A stretch of 41,191 nucleotides of DNA. Origin: Methanomassiliicoccaceae archaeon UBA113 (GTDB taxonomy: Archaea > Thermoplasmatota > Thermoplasmata > Methanomassiliicoccales > Methanomethylophilaceae). The DNA lies in contig DAXB01000009.1 in NCBI GenBank assembly GCA_002506175.1, positions 1 to 41,191 of the forward strand. Reading direction: 5' to 3'. Numbering within the stretch: the first letter of the stretch is position 1; every line of letters begins with the position of its first letter. Below are positions 34,301 through 39,632 of the stretch, piece by piece. The notes under the pieces are model-generated. The model did not search any database. It worked only from the letters and a program-made list of their open reading frames with translations, and had not been told where the DNA came from. The position numbers and the translations under genes are program-made.

Positions 34301-36347
34301 CCGTCGATACCACCTCGACTCCGGAGCCCATGAAGGTCCCGTCGCCGACATCCGTCAAGGAATCGAAGCCCATGAACACCAGCTTCGTGCATCCGTCGAA
34401 CAGATGCGAACCCGTAGAGGTGACCTTATCCAGTTTGGCGGTCAGCAGGGAACCGCAGCCGCTGAAGGCGTAATCGCCTACGGAGGTGACCTTCGGGACG
34501 TACATCGCCCCCGAAAAGACCGCAGGGCCCGGGATGAAGCTCCCCGTACCTAAGTTGCCGAGGAAATCCCCGGATACCCTGTCGTACATGCCGACCGCTC
34601 CGTCGGAAAGGCGGATGCAGGGGATGAGGTCGCTGACAAGGTCGCTACCGGAATAGGCTTTCCAACAGGACATCTTCCCGATGAGGGGACATTCCAAATT
34701 TGACGGGGAGTTGAAAAGATAGATGCTTCCGGTGTTGGCGGAACCTGGGGTTGCACCATTTGAGTACGTAGTCCCATCAACGGTCGCACCGAAAGTATTG
34801 CCGCTGTGATATACAGTCGCAATATGCCATTGGTTCATTGCTAAATCGACTGTGATCGGCGATTTGGCGATGCTGTTGCTGTTGACATACGCGAGCCCAT
34901 TGTTCTTTTCCGTAAGGATCAACCTTGTTACATCGGCGGTTTCGGATATATAGTCCGTCCAGATGGCTCCGTACCTCGTCCATTTCTTGATCAGGAATGT
35001 GGACTCCACCTTATCTGTCTCACTGCCAACGATTCCCGTGTCGATGTACTGCGTACCGCTGGATTCGATATACTCCAGCTGCATGTACTCCGCAGGGATG
35101 TCCTGTTTCAGGTCCACGTAGGTTCCCGTGATATACTCTATATCGCCGAAACCGCTGAAAGCATTTTTTCCGATCGACGTGACCTCGGGAAGGTACACCG
35201 TCTCCATACCGGACACGCCGCTGAAGGCGTAATCGCCTATGGTCGTCACATGGGACAGGGAGATGACCGACTCCTGATACATGCCGCACCTGGCTTGGAC
35301 GGGGCCGGCTGTGAACGAGCCCGTTCCGGAATTCTCGAAGAAAGTGTTGGTGACGGTATCGTACATTCCCACGGCTTGGTCGGATTGGCGTATACATGGG
35401 ACGAAGTCGCGCAAAAGAACAGAATTGACTTCAATGCTGCAGTCGTACATCCTAAACCCGTTTGCGATTATTTTCGGATCCTTTCTGTTGTCTAAAAACA
35501 GTCTGAGCTGCCCGCCATCAACAGCATCTGCAAGAGCATACGTACCTGTTGCAGATGTGTCGTCTCCTCTGACAGTGAATTCCTTTGTCGAAGCATCCCA
35601 ATCCAACTGTGTCAGGATTATGGTATTCAAAGCCAACGGACTCGTGATAATGGCTAAGTAGCCGGATGAATCGGTTGCAGTAGCATATCCTCTCACCTTC
35701 TCGCCATTTAATTCAAGATTCAGGGCAGATATACTGCCGCCGCTTTCAACTGATCTCTCAAAACTCCCGCAAATGATCATTCTTGTGTTTTTGGAGCTTA
35801 ATACACTGGATTCGATGTGATATGTGTTTGACAGATTCGTTATAATGCCCGTGTCGATGTACTGCGTACCGCTCGACTGAATGTATTCCAAAGCCGTGTA
35901 CCCCGAGGCTATTTCATCAGTGCAATAATCGTTTACCGAGAGCAGGTTCGTGCACCCGTCGAATGCATGATCTCCGATCTTCGTCAATGCCGCGGGAACG
36001 GTTATGCCGGTTATGTTCGTGTTGTCCCTAAAACCGTCCTCCGCGATCTCCGTCACGGTGTAAACCGTCGTTCCGTAAGTGACGATCGATGGGACCGCTA
36101 CGTTGCCTGTTGTCGATGCTATGCTTCTCATCTTCACCGACACGTGCCCGTTCCCGTCTAGGATCGTATATGTAAAGTCCCCGACATTGAATGTATCCCC
36201 CACACCCGCATCGCCCTCGCCCGCATCGTAGACGGCTACGGCCGTCAATGCGAGAATGGCTGCGGCCATGATGATAGCCGGTTTCAAGAGACTCCTTCTC
36301 AAGAAGACATACCCCCTGCATCGGCAGTCCGGTATGATGATGGACAT
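25314..36347 (-). CDS. Giant modular surface protein (adhesin-like; BspA-type LRR, lectin-like modules, InlB-type repeats)
   Basis: 3,677 residues. Residues about 18-42 form a signal or anchor segment (RRSLLKPAIIMAAAILALTA). From about 60 to 1440 short BspA/LRR_5 repeats (pattern IGxxAFxGCxxL) alternate with five 180-200-residue modules that begin EYIQSSGTQYIDTG and end GMYDxVTxxFF..GTGSFxAGP. Residues about 1440-2170 are a continuous BspA-type LRR block. From about 2350 to 3640 come at least twelve Flg_new/InlB-type repeats, each with a G..F.GW core and often preceded by YTxxYDxNG. The protein ends with a membrane helix (YYLCGLIAAIIVVIFVYT) and RIERR, so it is C-terminally anchored with the bulk outside. 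No enzyme domain is recognised. Attachment to host, food particles or other microbes is inferred. ATG 36347 is supported by a TATA box at 36391-36401; the reading frame is uninterrupted. Confidence 0.85.
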   Translation of the reverse strand: MSIIIPDCRCRGYVFLRRSLLKPAIIMAAAILALTAVAVYDAGEGDAGVGDTFNVGDFTYTILDGNGHVSVKMRSIASTTGNVAVPSIVTYGTTVYTVTEIAEDGFRDNTNITGITVPAALTKIGDHAFDGCTNLLSVNDYCTDEIASGYTALEYIQSSGTQYIDTGIITNLSNTYHIESSVLSSKNTRMIICGSFERSVESGGSISALNLELNGEKVRGYATATDSSGYLAIITSPLALNTIILTQLDWDASTKEFTVRGDDTSATGTYALADAVDGGQLRLFLDNRKDPKIIANGFRMYDCSIEVNSVLLRDFVPCIRQSDQAVGMYDTVTNTFFENSGTGSFTAGPVQARCGMYQESVISLSHVTTIGDYAFSGVSGMETVYLPEVTSIGKNAFSGFGDIEYITGTYVDLKQDIPAEYMQLEYIESSGTQYIDTGIVGSETDKVESTFLIKKWTRYGAIWTDYISETADVTRLILTEKNNGLAYVNSNSIAKSPITVDLAMNQWHIATVYHSGNTFGATVDGTTYSNGATPGSANTGSIYLFNSPSNLECPLIGKMSCWKAYSGSDLVSDLIPCIRLSDGAVGMYDRVSGDFLGNLGTGSFIPGPAVFSGAMYVPKVTSVGDYAFSGCGSLLTAKLDKVTSTGSHLFDGCTKLVFMGFDSLTDVGDGTFMGSGVEVVSTDGNYKASEYRPWSRLPLGYTELEYIQSTGTQYIDTGIILDGNTKVTVDYRYTALREKALFGSWNADPKQIWQVTSYNGKYYFGINSISEHSIGSVDLNRHTLVAEASDGTYSLTLDGTVLSSESDASATVSTLNCYLFGRNASSYGGIQCPMAGCIYSFSICQNGLLVADYVPCVRASDKSVGMYDLVTEKFFGSLGTGSFTAGPQVSTFPADVTVYLPSAKTIGASAFEGCTGLFEADLKNVTSIGASAFEGCTGISNITHLTSVLPAEYQEVEYIQSTGTQFINTGYAWKTQNVKYEVKFNPVSLTSGAVIGSSSSNSDSNWCVLYFTNASRYWAVGSGNPFPNLQVKAGNDYSVVMETDGVTKTATNSINGVTSTANWSGTFAPDMGNVCVMNMSNGIDKGSSSIWQYHGTLRVYYAKLTDDGTVVRDLIPCIHTIDGTVGMYDLVTKTFFGNAGTGSFEAGPRTSTGISVSAPSLRTIGVSAFEGCTGLEMVYLPDLTSMGASAFKGCTSLDTVDLSSLETVSDCAFKGCVNLNIADFEDTVSVGESAFEGCEAVERVGARIPSEYVEVEYIQFSGTQYIDTGTVPVQGDSFQFNALCPPSPSLTNRYAVIDSGGTGDAPYKTALLTATATEHFEAKAYYKYFAIGGATTIQQALDASTDVEITSTGALKYNGTQVGSSSYGGAVNTNLFIGYHISSGTCAPLTLKGEFLWKHEDGTLVRDLIPCIHLSDSAVGMYDLVTGQFFENSGTGDFIAGGKVLNALSFPSLLTMGDRAFAGCESLTSVNLPKVREISEGAFDGDKALVSIDMSRVTDIGSNAFKGCKSLESAVFSSDSCSLGNASFSEVGVDGSGLRLAAKVSFLGNGVFTGTNIKAIAEDKSSLVDGTISMHGLSNLPLYTFENLKYITIFQSQSLTNVGESAFENAAALTTVSIPSVTTVGKNAFANNAKLDRVTLGHTTNLLEAAFKGSGSAGFKVTGNIVSVGKDAFRSSKIQYIETDVPDTNHDVVLTYATGVQNGAFYGTPVRSVAMPALTSLGSDVFYQCEYLEKVTIGTGFKGEIPSNAFRSCSSLAEIHAVNATSIGRYAFYDCSWLTTVEFGTLAGETYTSSCTSVGEYAFCKCIRLDATYVAKNLDTISNYAFSETATTSYISVAQNATIGSGAFSKCSELSVVESNALSIGVNAFDMTGSGTKLVSVTMEYLTNMGVEAFKNCSSLGIVNIGTKGTSISGSAPKYLTEVPNNAFYGCQLLYTVNIPHVEKIGSYSFYMCPILTFGSVEDINTIESNIISIPHVTTIGDHAFHGDWNMEHVVAGNLVSLGASSFEGCSKLYTFRADAIESIGDRAFCSCPNLYHITDTKVVSASERSAYITKVESVGSEIFSGTQIENIYTGNISTVSASAFKNMTALKEAVIQGSVSSLSDGAFQGCTALTNVYLPASVTNIGKDVFTGTSGSVVVLCNSSVQPSGSTTGFVPKGTFTDSSIKWGYVIDMVGVGTSTCRIIDGAKYVLPYAADNEAASVVLYLKNGKTEAELNAGTSGSVISIYMYKNNESMTFRADHLEIGGFTVKATFSDLSAFEGKVEPTLNVTDYAQEFVLPVPKTEGSLKDENFTKYVGFDSSITFGNDTDPITQPFTVHMAFYESKFELFSNKSSYDLIQHYNVPPITSEMTGMPDTVTTTYPAGTETEYLDPAPEVAGYTYKGWYYDQLGTPGQEVVGNVVTMNKTQHIYAIYEPKTVVVEFKLGDTVLATAEAEQYVTLQVYNRGDPMAGRIVVSSVNGPDYPVYVYYSEEEYLRYFTPTVIGDGQDLRLYVINSKAYADSDDPGSVTIEKLYDNTVVEVQAQNRLYDIKVESYGVQCEAPALSDIKVSGNSVADGYWLKDLVYVQLDGITFPIQEVTAKGAAFHHAELYRGDTKLGSYGNIQGYTQSDIQIDSSTFGSYKSLTIKLYFEKSKYTLRYNMPEDFQGTYKADNSRSIGPAEDITLILPTPMGQSIAGYNFEGWYFNNNLLVKTIGETEGYLGTTGYLTEEMKAYGDVPEHTMIIDVYAKFSEKSYLVRYSYQAEDYDGKTQTYSRYAQTMGESGEPQYTLVKIGENIPYIVDDGQIPMAMTDLARDNKTLSGWYYSGTQPYITKLITAKVTSELVVSATSQFQGYNVITLTAVWEDKTYTIEFYPGYYDQEMQSHTQTAKVGETFKVPSSKSLKKEFHVFGYWYLGTTDTRFADGDEVKLTKAHTIYADDEDKITVEVFWKYDTYNIVYDSSIYQDAHGEVPPGTSSIQIGTKFYVAGTENPETGEPWLTRTGFTLIGWNYSKNPTVDPPKSPLTSYETMTEAMAATASTTDHNVHLYPVWSAQKYLIEYVDIDYKFGPYNPTMASYGSDVTISNPTKYGFTFAGWSADPTTISKENAVYSQGGNYISWDGSPTKATVFKNLSTSTTVPVKLSANWTRAEYTVKYDTNGATGAYAGGTQLICKVGEDLTLAELGDMTYTGRHFVGWTVNGVQTIGGSGETITVDDAMVGHADADKVLTIYALWDFNSYAIEYHYTDTGSSTVSTNYGVAVNIGIPVKDGYTFTGWKANVLGTTAMYSNDGNSWMPWPDTTLIPIGKYVINLLDDTGTVVLVAQWAKTEYTITYNPNGADGDPPEDTYPCTIGDPITLRGSGGLTKAGYTLSGWSLDKVNLIKSNVFTSAMAEKADAYRFVTVYAMWTPGTYTVKVSENETTVKEVLAYYDVSVDLGIPEREGYEFNGWSSTDVSIGNAMYSRNNESWFTWMNATDVIYAGYFKNLCGTVGGSVSMTANWTSVEYTVKYDANGGTGTVPEDSNVYKVDDQFALPSVEETKLVNGNKKLVGWALENDDKNALETTTFQNKFIDYADSNNVVTFYAVWAEGSYTVTVNVGNATVSEVPYGWTDIGGGKYTRPAEYGDSVKEIIDEWSDVIIKLDGCKFVKWSADRTKVVSDVTITAVFEEVSSTMIYYLCGLIAAIIVVIFVYTRIERR
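25440..29300 (-). repeat. Array of Flg_new/InlB-type repeats in the giant protein
   Basis: Coding repeats of about 65-100 residues. Twelve aromatic G..F.GW-type cores can be counted: GYTYKGWYY, GYNFEGWYF, NKTLSGWYY, FHVFGYWYL, GFTLIGWNY, GFTFAGWSA, GRHFVGWTV, GYTFTGWKA, GYTLSGWSL, GYEFNGWSS, NKKLVGWAL and GCKFVKWSA. Most are followed by a TxYAxW-type strand. Such repeats form beta-grasp stalks in bacterial surface proteins. The copies are diverged at the DNA level, so this is an old array. Confidence 0.75.
32025..35895 (-). repeat. Five lectin-like modules inserted between BspA-type LRRs
   Basis: Approximate spans are 35302-35895, 34525-35080, 33690-34240, 32905-33485 and 32025-32588. The module edges are conserved: DNA near GTCGATGTACTGCGTACC marks the start of several, and GGGGATGAGGTC marks the end region of three. 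The interiors differ greatly and look more A/T-rich than the flanking LRR DNA. Between modules lie 70-105 residues of LRR. I recall the same end motifs (GTQYIDTG, GMYDLV, GTGxFxAGP) from gut Firmicutes and phage structural proteins with a concanavalin/LamG-like fold; that comparison is from memory, not a search. Confidence 0.7.
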
Positions 36348-36369
36348 CTTCCGGGAGTGATCTGGCGCT

Positions 36370-36401
36370 CCGCGACCTGGGAACGGTCGCGGAATATATC
36401 C
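36370..36401 (-). promoter_or_regulatory. Promoter and 5' hairpin of the giant surface-protein gene
   Basis: GGATATATTCC (minus strand, 36391-36401) is a TATA box placed about 50 nt before the ATG at 36347, so the transcript should start near 36370. CCGCGACC-7 nt-GGTCGCGG (36370-36392) is a perfect 8-bp inverted repeat lying between the TATA box and the expected start of transcription. It could be an operator covering the start site or, if transcription begins earlier, a hairpin at the RNA 5' end. Confidence 0.5.
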
Positions 36402-36615
36402 GTACGTACAAAAACACGATACTGCATCCTCTCGCGATGAGCGGGGACAGCAAACGTCCCACTCATATCAGATTCTCTCTTCTCTCCCATCATTACCATT
36501 TTCCCCGAAGATTGATTCCGATCTCGGACGAAACAACAGTGTAGCGCGTGCGCACCCGCCGCACTGTCAACCCCTTATTTTATTTATAGAATTTAATAGT
36601 GTTGAATGCCGAAAA

Positions 36616-36650
36616 CCGACCGATGTAAACATAATATAAACATCGGTCGG
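36616..36650. promoter_or_regulatory. Perfect 11-bp inverted repeat with a TATA-like loop
   Basis: CCGACCGATGT (36616-36626) and ACATCGGTCGG (36640-36650) are exact inverted copies separated by 13 bp, AAACATAATATAA, which contains TATA-like sequence on both strands. It lies about 250 bp from both flanking start codons. It may be an operator around a promoter; the regulated gene is not clear. Confidence 0.5.
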
Positions 36651-36868
36651 CATCCATCGTCGGAATACGCCCCCTGCCGGCACGATGGACACTACATAAT
36701 CGTCTGGCACTTGCTTTCCCGGCTTCCGGCGTATGCGCCCACGGCCCACGAAGACGACATTTGGATACCATACGGAACAACGGTCGCTGACCTAGACAAA
36801 TCGGACGAGGACATGACACTGCGCAATGCATCCCCTTCCGGCGGATCGAGGTCCCGCCCGCCTCAACA

Positions 36869-36877
36869 GTCTTAATA
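36869..36877 (+). promoter_or_regulatory. TATA box of the pyrB operon
   Basis: TCTTAATAA centred about 27 nt before the pyrB ATG at 36901. It predicts a leaderless transcript. Confidence 0.5.
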
Positions 36878-36900
36878 ACGCGGAGAGACTAAGGGCAACC

Positions 36901-37830
36901 ATGGACCTGTATGACAAGGACGTTGTTTCCATCAAGGATTTTTCCAAGGAAGACATCGAGGGCATCCTCGACCTGTCCGAGCAAATGATTCCGTACGCGA
37001 AGGGAGAGAAGATCGACCGCACCCTCGACGGCAAGATCCTGGGCAACCTGTTCTTCGAACCCTCCACACGCACCAAGCTCTCCTTCGAGAGTGCCGCATA
37101 CAGGCTCGGATGCGATGTCATAGACGTCTCCGAGATGTCCATGACCTCTATGGCCAAGGGAGAGACGCTCTCCGACACCATAAGGATCGTCAACGCATAC
37201 TGCGACGCAATCGTCCTCAGGCACCCTTCGGAAGGAGCCGCCAGGCTCGCCGCGAACTGCTCCGTCAAACCGGTGATCAACGCAGGCGACGGCGCCGGAT
37301 CGCACCCGACCCAGACGCTTCTCGACCTCTTCACCATGAGACAGGCCAAAGGCACCCTCGACGGACTCAGGATCACATTGGTAGGGGATCTGAAATACGG
37401 CAGGACGGTCCACTCGCTCGCTGACGCCCTCACGATGTTCGGTGTTAAGCTGACTCTTGTGGCCCCGGAGGGCCTTCAGATGCCTCAGGACACCATCGCC
37501 CATCTCAGGGAGAAGGGATGCACGCCGACCGTGGAGACGAACCTCGAGAACGTGATATCCAACACCGACATCCTCTATGTGACGAGGATTCAGAAAGAAA
37601 GGTTCCCGGACGTCTCCGAATATCAGAAGGTGGCCGGCTCGTACAGGATAGACAACAACCTCCTCAGGGAAGCCGACAGGGACCTTATCGTAATGCACCC
37701 GCTTCCGAGGGTGAACGAGATCGCGCCGGAAGTCGACAGCACGCCACACGCCAAATACTTCCAGCAGGCGTTCAACGGAGTGCCGGTGAGGATGGCTCTC
37801 CTACACTCTGTGATGGGAGGCGAGTTCTGA
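36901..37830 (+). CDS. pyrB: Aspartate carbamoyltransferase catalytic subunit
   Basis: 309 residues, the usual size. It makes N-carbamoyl-aspartate from carbamoyl phosphate and aspartate, the committed step of pyrimidine synthesis. The carbamoyl-phosphate motif STRT is at 55-58 (FFEPSTRTKLSFE). HPTQTLLDLF near residue 140 and VMHPLPRVNEI near 265 are the other conserved active-site segments. ATG 36901 follows a TATA box by about 27 nt; upstream in-frame codons to 36826 are not conserved sequence. Its TGA overlaps the pyrI ATG by one base (TGATG), so the catalytic and regulatory chains are coupled. Confidence 0.96.
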   Translation: MDLYDKDVVSIKDFSKEDIEGILDLSEQMIPYAKGEKIDRTLDGKILGNLFFEPSTRTKLSFESAAYRLGCDVIDVSEMSMTSMAKGETLSDTIRIVNAYCDAIVLRHPSEGAARLAANCSVKPVINAGDGAGSHPTQTLLDLFTMRQAKGTLDGLRITLVGDLKYGRTVHSLADALTMFGVKLTLVAPEGLQMPQDTIAHLREKGCTPTVETNLENVISNTDILYVTRIQKERFPDVSEYQKVAGSYRIDNNLLREADRDLIVMHPLPRVNEIAPEVDSTPHAKYFQQAFNGVPVRMALLHSVMGGEF

Positions 37831-38300
37831 TGGAGCAGGCGAAAGAGGTCAGACTGACGCCCATCAGGAACGGAACGGTCATAGACCACATCACATGCGG
37901 GCAGGCTCTCAACGTCATGAAGCTCCTGGGAGTCAACGAGAACACCGTATGCTCCTCCATCAGCATCGGAATGCACGTCAGCTCGAAGGAGCTCGGCGGA
38001 TGGAAGGACATCATCAAGATCGAGGACAGAGAGCTGGGGGAGAACACCGCGGACAAGATCGCCCTCATAGCGCCCGATGCCACCATCTCCATCATCAGGG
38101 ACTACAGCGTTGCGGTGAAATACAAGGTCAAACTGGAAGACAAGGTGTACGGTCTCGCCAGATGCAGCAACCCCAACTGCATAACGAACAAAGGGGAGCC
38201 GGTGATTCCCGAGTTCTCGGTCGTCTCCAAGTACCCGATGCAGCTCAGATGCTGCTACTGTGACAGGATACTCATCGACATCCCCGGTCACCTCATGTGA
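37830..38300 (+). CDS. pyrI: Aspartate carbamoyltransferase regulatory subunit
   Basis: 156 residues. The N-terminal nucleotide-binding domain (LTPIRNGTVIDHITCGQAL is the family start) binds CTP and ATP. The C-terminal zinc domain has the four cysteines CSNPNC and CCYC that contact PyrB. Together with PyrB it forms the allosteric ATCase holoenzyme. The start overlaps the pyrB stop. The kinase-like gene with the amber codon begins 4 nt downstream, so it is in the same operon. Confidence 0.96.
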   Translation: MEQAKEVRLTPIRNGTVIDHITCGQALNVMKLLGVNENTVCSSISIGMHVSSKELGGWKDIIKIEDRELGENTADKIALIAPDATISIIRDYSVAVKYKVKLEDKVYGLARCSNPNCITNKGEPVIPEFSVVSKYPMQLRCCYCDRILIDIPGHLM

Positions 38301-38304
38301 TACC

Positions 38305-38835
38305 ATGAAGATCCTTCTTGTTACTGGTATGCCCGGTGCAGGGAAAGAGGAGCTTCTGAACGTTGCCCGTTCGATGAACATACCGTTCCTGAGGATGGGC
38401 GATATCGTAAGGGAGTTCCACCGCACCTCTGGCGCGGAGGCCGAAGGGCTGACCGTCGGCCAGGTCGCGAACCGCGAGAGGGAGCTCCATGGGAAGGACA
38501 TCTGGGCGAAACGCGCCATACAGCAAATGTCGGGGGATCTGTTCCTTGTGGACGGGTGCAGGAGCATAGACGAGGTGAGATCCTACAGAGGCCTTAGCGA
38601 CTAGGTATTCATCATAGGGGTGCACGCACCCCCGGCGATACGTTACGAAAGGCTCGTCAAAAGAGGACGCGAGGATGCGCCATCCAACATCGAGGAGTTC
38701 GAAGAGAGGGACAACAGGGAGCTCGGATGGGGTCTGGGGGACGTCGTCTCGCTGTCCGATTACCTCATCGTCAACGATTCGAACCTGGAATCGTTCCAGG
38801 TAAAGGTCAGAGCGGTACTGGAGGGCCTCAGATGA
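38305..38835 (+). CDS. UPF0200-type P-loop nucleotide kinase-like protein with an in-frame amber (TAG) codon 100
   Basis: Read through the TAG at 38602-38604, this is a 176-residue protein of the archaeal UPF0200 (dephospho-CoA/adenylate kinase-like) family. The first half has Walker A GMPGAGKEE at 8-16, FLRMGDIVREF and LVDGCRSIDEVRSY. The second half, in the same frame, continues with VFIIGVHAPPAIRYERLVKRGREDAP, as expected after the central beta-strand, and ends with NLESFQVKVRAVLEGL. Neither half is a complete domain alone. The amber sits just before the VFIIGVHAP strand. Pyrrolysine insertion is the preferred reading; nonsense mutation or sequencing error are alternatives. No other gene in the window uses TAG. 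Its stop overlaps the next gene (ATGA). The substrate of this family is not established. Confidence 0.8.
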
Positions 38836-39098
38836 AGTTCTCCATCGCACGCCTCTGCGGCGGACAGGCGCTGATGGCGGTGTCCGTGGATGTCATGGAT
38901 ATCGACATGAAGGAGGCTGCGAGGAGGATAGAGGCCGAAGGTTGCAAAATCGAATCCAAGGACGAGATAATGATCGTCTATCAATGGAGAGGGATGGAGA
39001 CCACGCTGTACAGTGCAGGTAAGGTCATGTTCTTCCCCTTATCCGACAAGGCCACCTGCATAAAATACGCCACAGAGATACTCGAGCAGTACCTCTGA
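38832..39098 (+). CDS. Small conserved-looking protein of unknown function (88 aa)
   Basis: 88 residues, coupled to the UPF0200 gene by an ATGA overlap and therefore the last gene of the pyrB operon. Visible features are an N-terminal MKFSIARLCGG, a mixed alpha/beta pattern, and TTLYSAGKVMFFPLSDKATC, whose glycine-lysine-strand arrangement loosely recalls TBP-like half domains. I do not recognise the family with confidence. There is no signal peptide or membrane segment. The clean overlap and operon position argue that it is a real gene whose product may work with the kinase-like protein. Confidence 0.7.
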   Translation: MKFSIARLCGGQALMAVSVDVMDIDMKEAARRIEAEGCKIESKDEIMIVYQWRGMETTLYSAGKVMFFPLSDKATCIKYATEILEQYL

Positions 39099-39105
39099 AA
39101 ATCAC

Positions 39106-39135
39106 AAAAAGAAAGGGGCAGAGCCCCTGTTTTAA
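39106..39135. terminator. Bidirectional hairpin terminator between convergent genes
   Basis: AGGGGC-AGA-GCCCCT (39114-39128) is followed by GTTTTAAC on the plus strand and by TTCTTTTTGTG on the minus strand. It lies between the end of the pyrB operon and the end of the ferredoxin operon, 11 nt from the ferredoxin stop. Confidence 0.65.
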
Positions 39136-39138
39136 CGT

Positions 39139-39630
39139 TCACTGGTTGAACTCAATCTTTTCAAGAAGTTTGAGAAGAGCATCCGCAGGGAATCCCGGTT
39201 CGTTGATGTCCTTCATCAGATCCTTGAGGAACTGCTTAGAGTTCTTGCACTGGGGTACCATGTACCCGGATTCCCTCTGCATGTCCTCGTTCATGCGACG
39301 GTTGGACCTCATCACTGCTTCCATGATCTGGGCAAGCGCCGGGTCGTCCGCCTTCTTCATGAGCTCCCTCGCGATGTTCTCCTGCATCGTCTTGCTGTAC
39401 TCGAGAGAGTTGAGCTCCGCGAGGACCTCCTCCTTCTTGGGCTTAGGCTCCAGATACTTTTCAGGAATCATAGAGATTGCATGGGACGGACATGCCTTGA
39501 TGCATGCACCGCATGCCACGCATTTGGCGAAATCGATCTGTCCTGTCTCGGTGTCGGTAGCACCGGTCGGGCATACGTAAAGGCACATGCAGTCCTTCGA
39601 ACACAATCTTAGATTTCTATACGCGTGCAT
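39139..39630 (-). CDS. Ferredoxin with two 4Fe-4S motifs and a helical C-terminal extension
   Basis: 163 residues. The first cluster ligands are C10-x3-C14-x-C16-x3-C20-P; the middle cysteine is shifted by one compared with the usual CxxCxxCxxxCP. The second motif, C37-x2-C40-x2-C43-x3-C47-P, is canonical. The remaining 110 residues are charged and helical with no recognised domain. It probably carries electrons to or from the double-rubredoxin protein whose gene ends 2 nt upstream. The long C-terminal region may be a docking or interaction part. The ATG at 39630 is chosen because MHAYRNL directly precedes the first cluster. Confidence 0.8.
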   Translation of the reverse strand: MHAYRNLRLCSKDCMCLYVCPTGATDTETGQIDFAKCVACGACIKACPSHAISMIPEKYLEPKPKKEEVLAELNSLEYSKTMQENIARELMKKADDPALAQIMEAVMRSNRRMNEDMQRESGYMVPQCKNSKQFLKDLMKDINEPGFPADALLKLLEKIEFNQ

Positions 39631-39632
39631 AT

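Larger units (their letters stand above)
36348..36900. other. Structured 553-bp divergent intergenic region between the giant gene and pyrB
   Basis: No convincing gene. It contains, from left to right: a hairpin and TATA box of the giant gene (36370-36401), A/T-rich DNA around 36575-36600, a perfect 11-bp inverted repeat enclosing a TATA-like sequence (36616-36650), a second imperfect repeat (36654-36688, CCATCGT/ACGATGG), and the pyrB TATA box (36869-36877). Short open frames on both strands overlap these elements and show no family sequence. No tRNA or other RNA gene was recognised. Confidence 0.5.

Noticed and set aside
36606..36875. Short reading frames in the intergenic region before pyrB, on both strands.
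   Set aside because: They overlap palindromes and promoter elements, lack a recognisable domain and have atypical composition.
38620..38835. A separate small gene starting at GTG 38620, downstream of the amber codon.
   Set aside because: It would lose the VFIIG strand that completes the kinase fold, and it shares the frame of the upstream half. Read-through explains both halves better.
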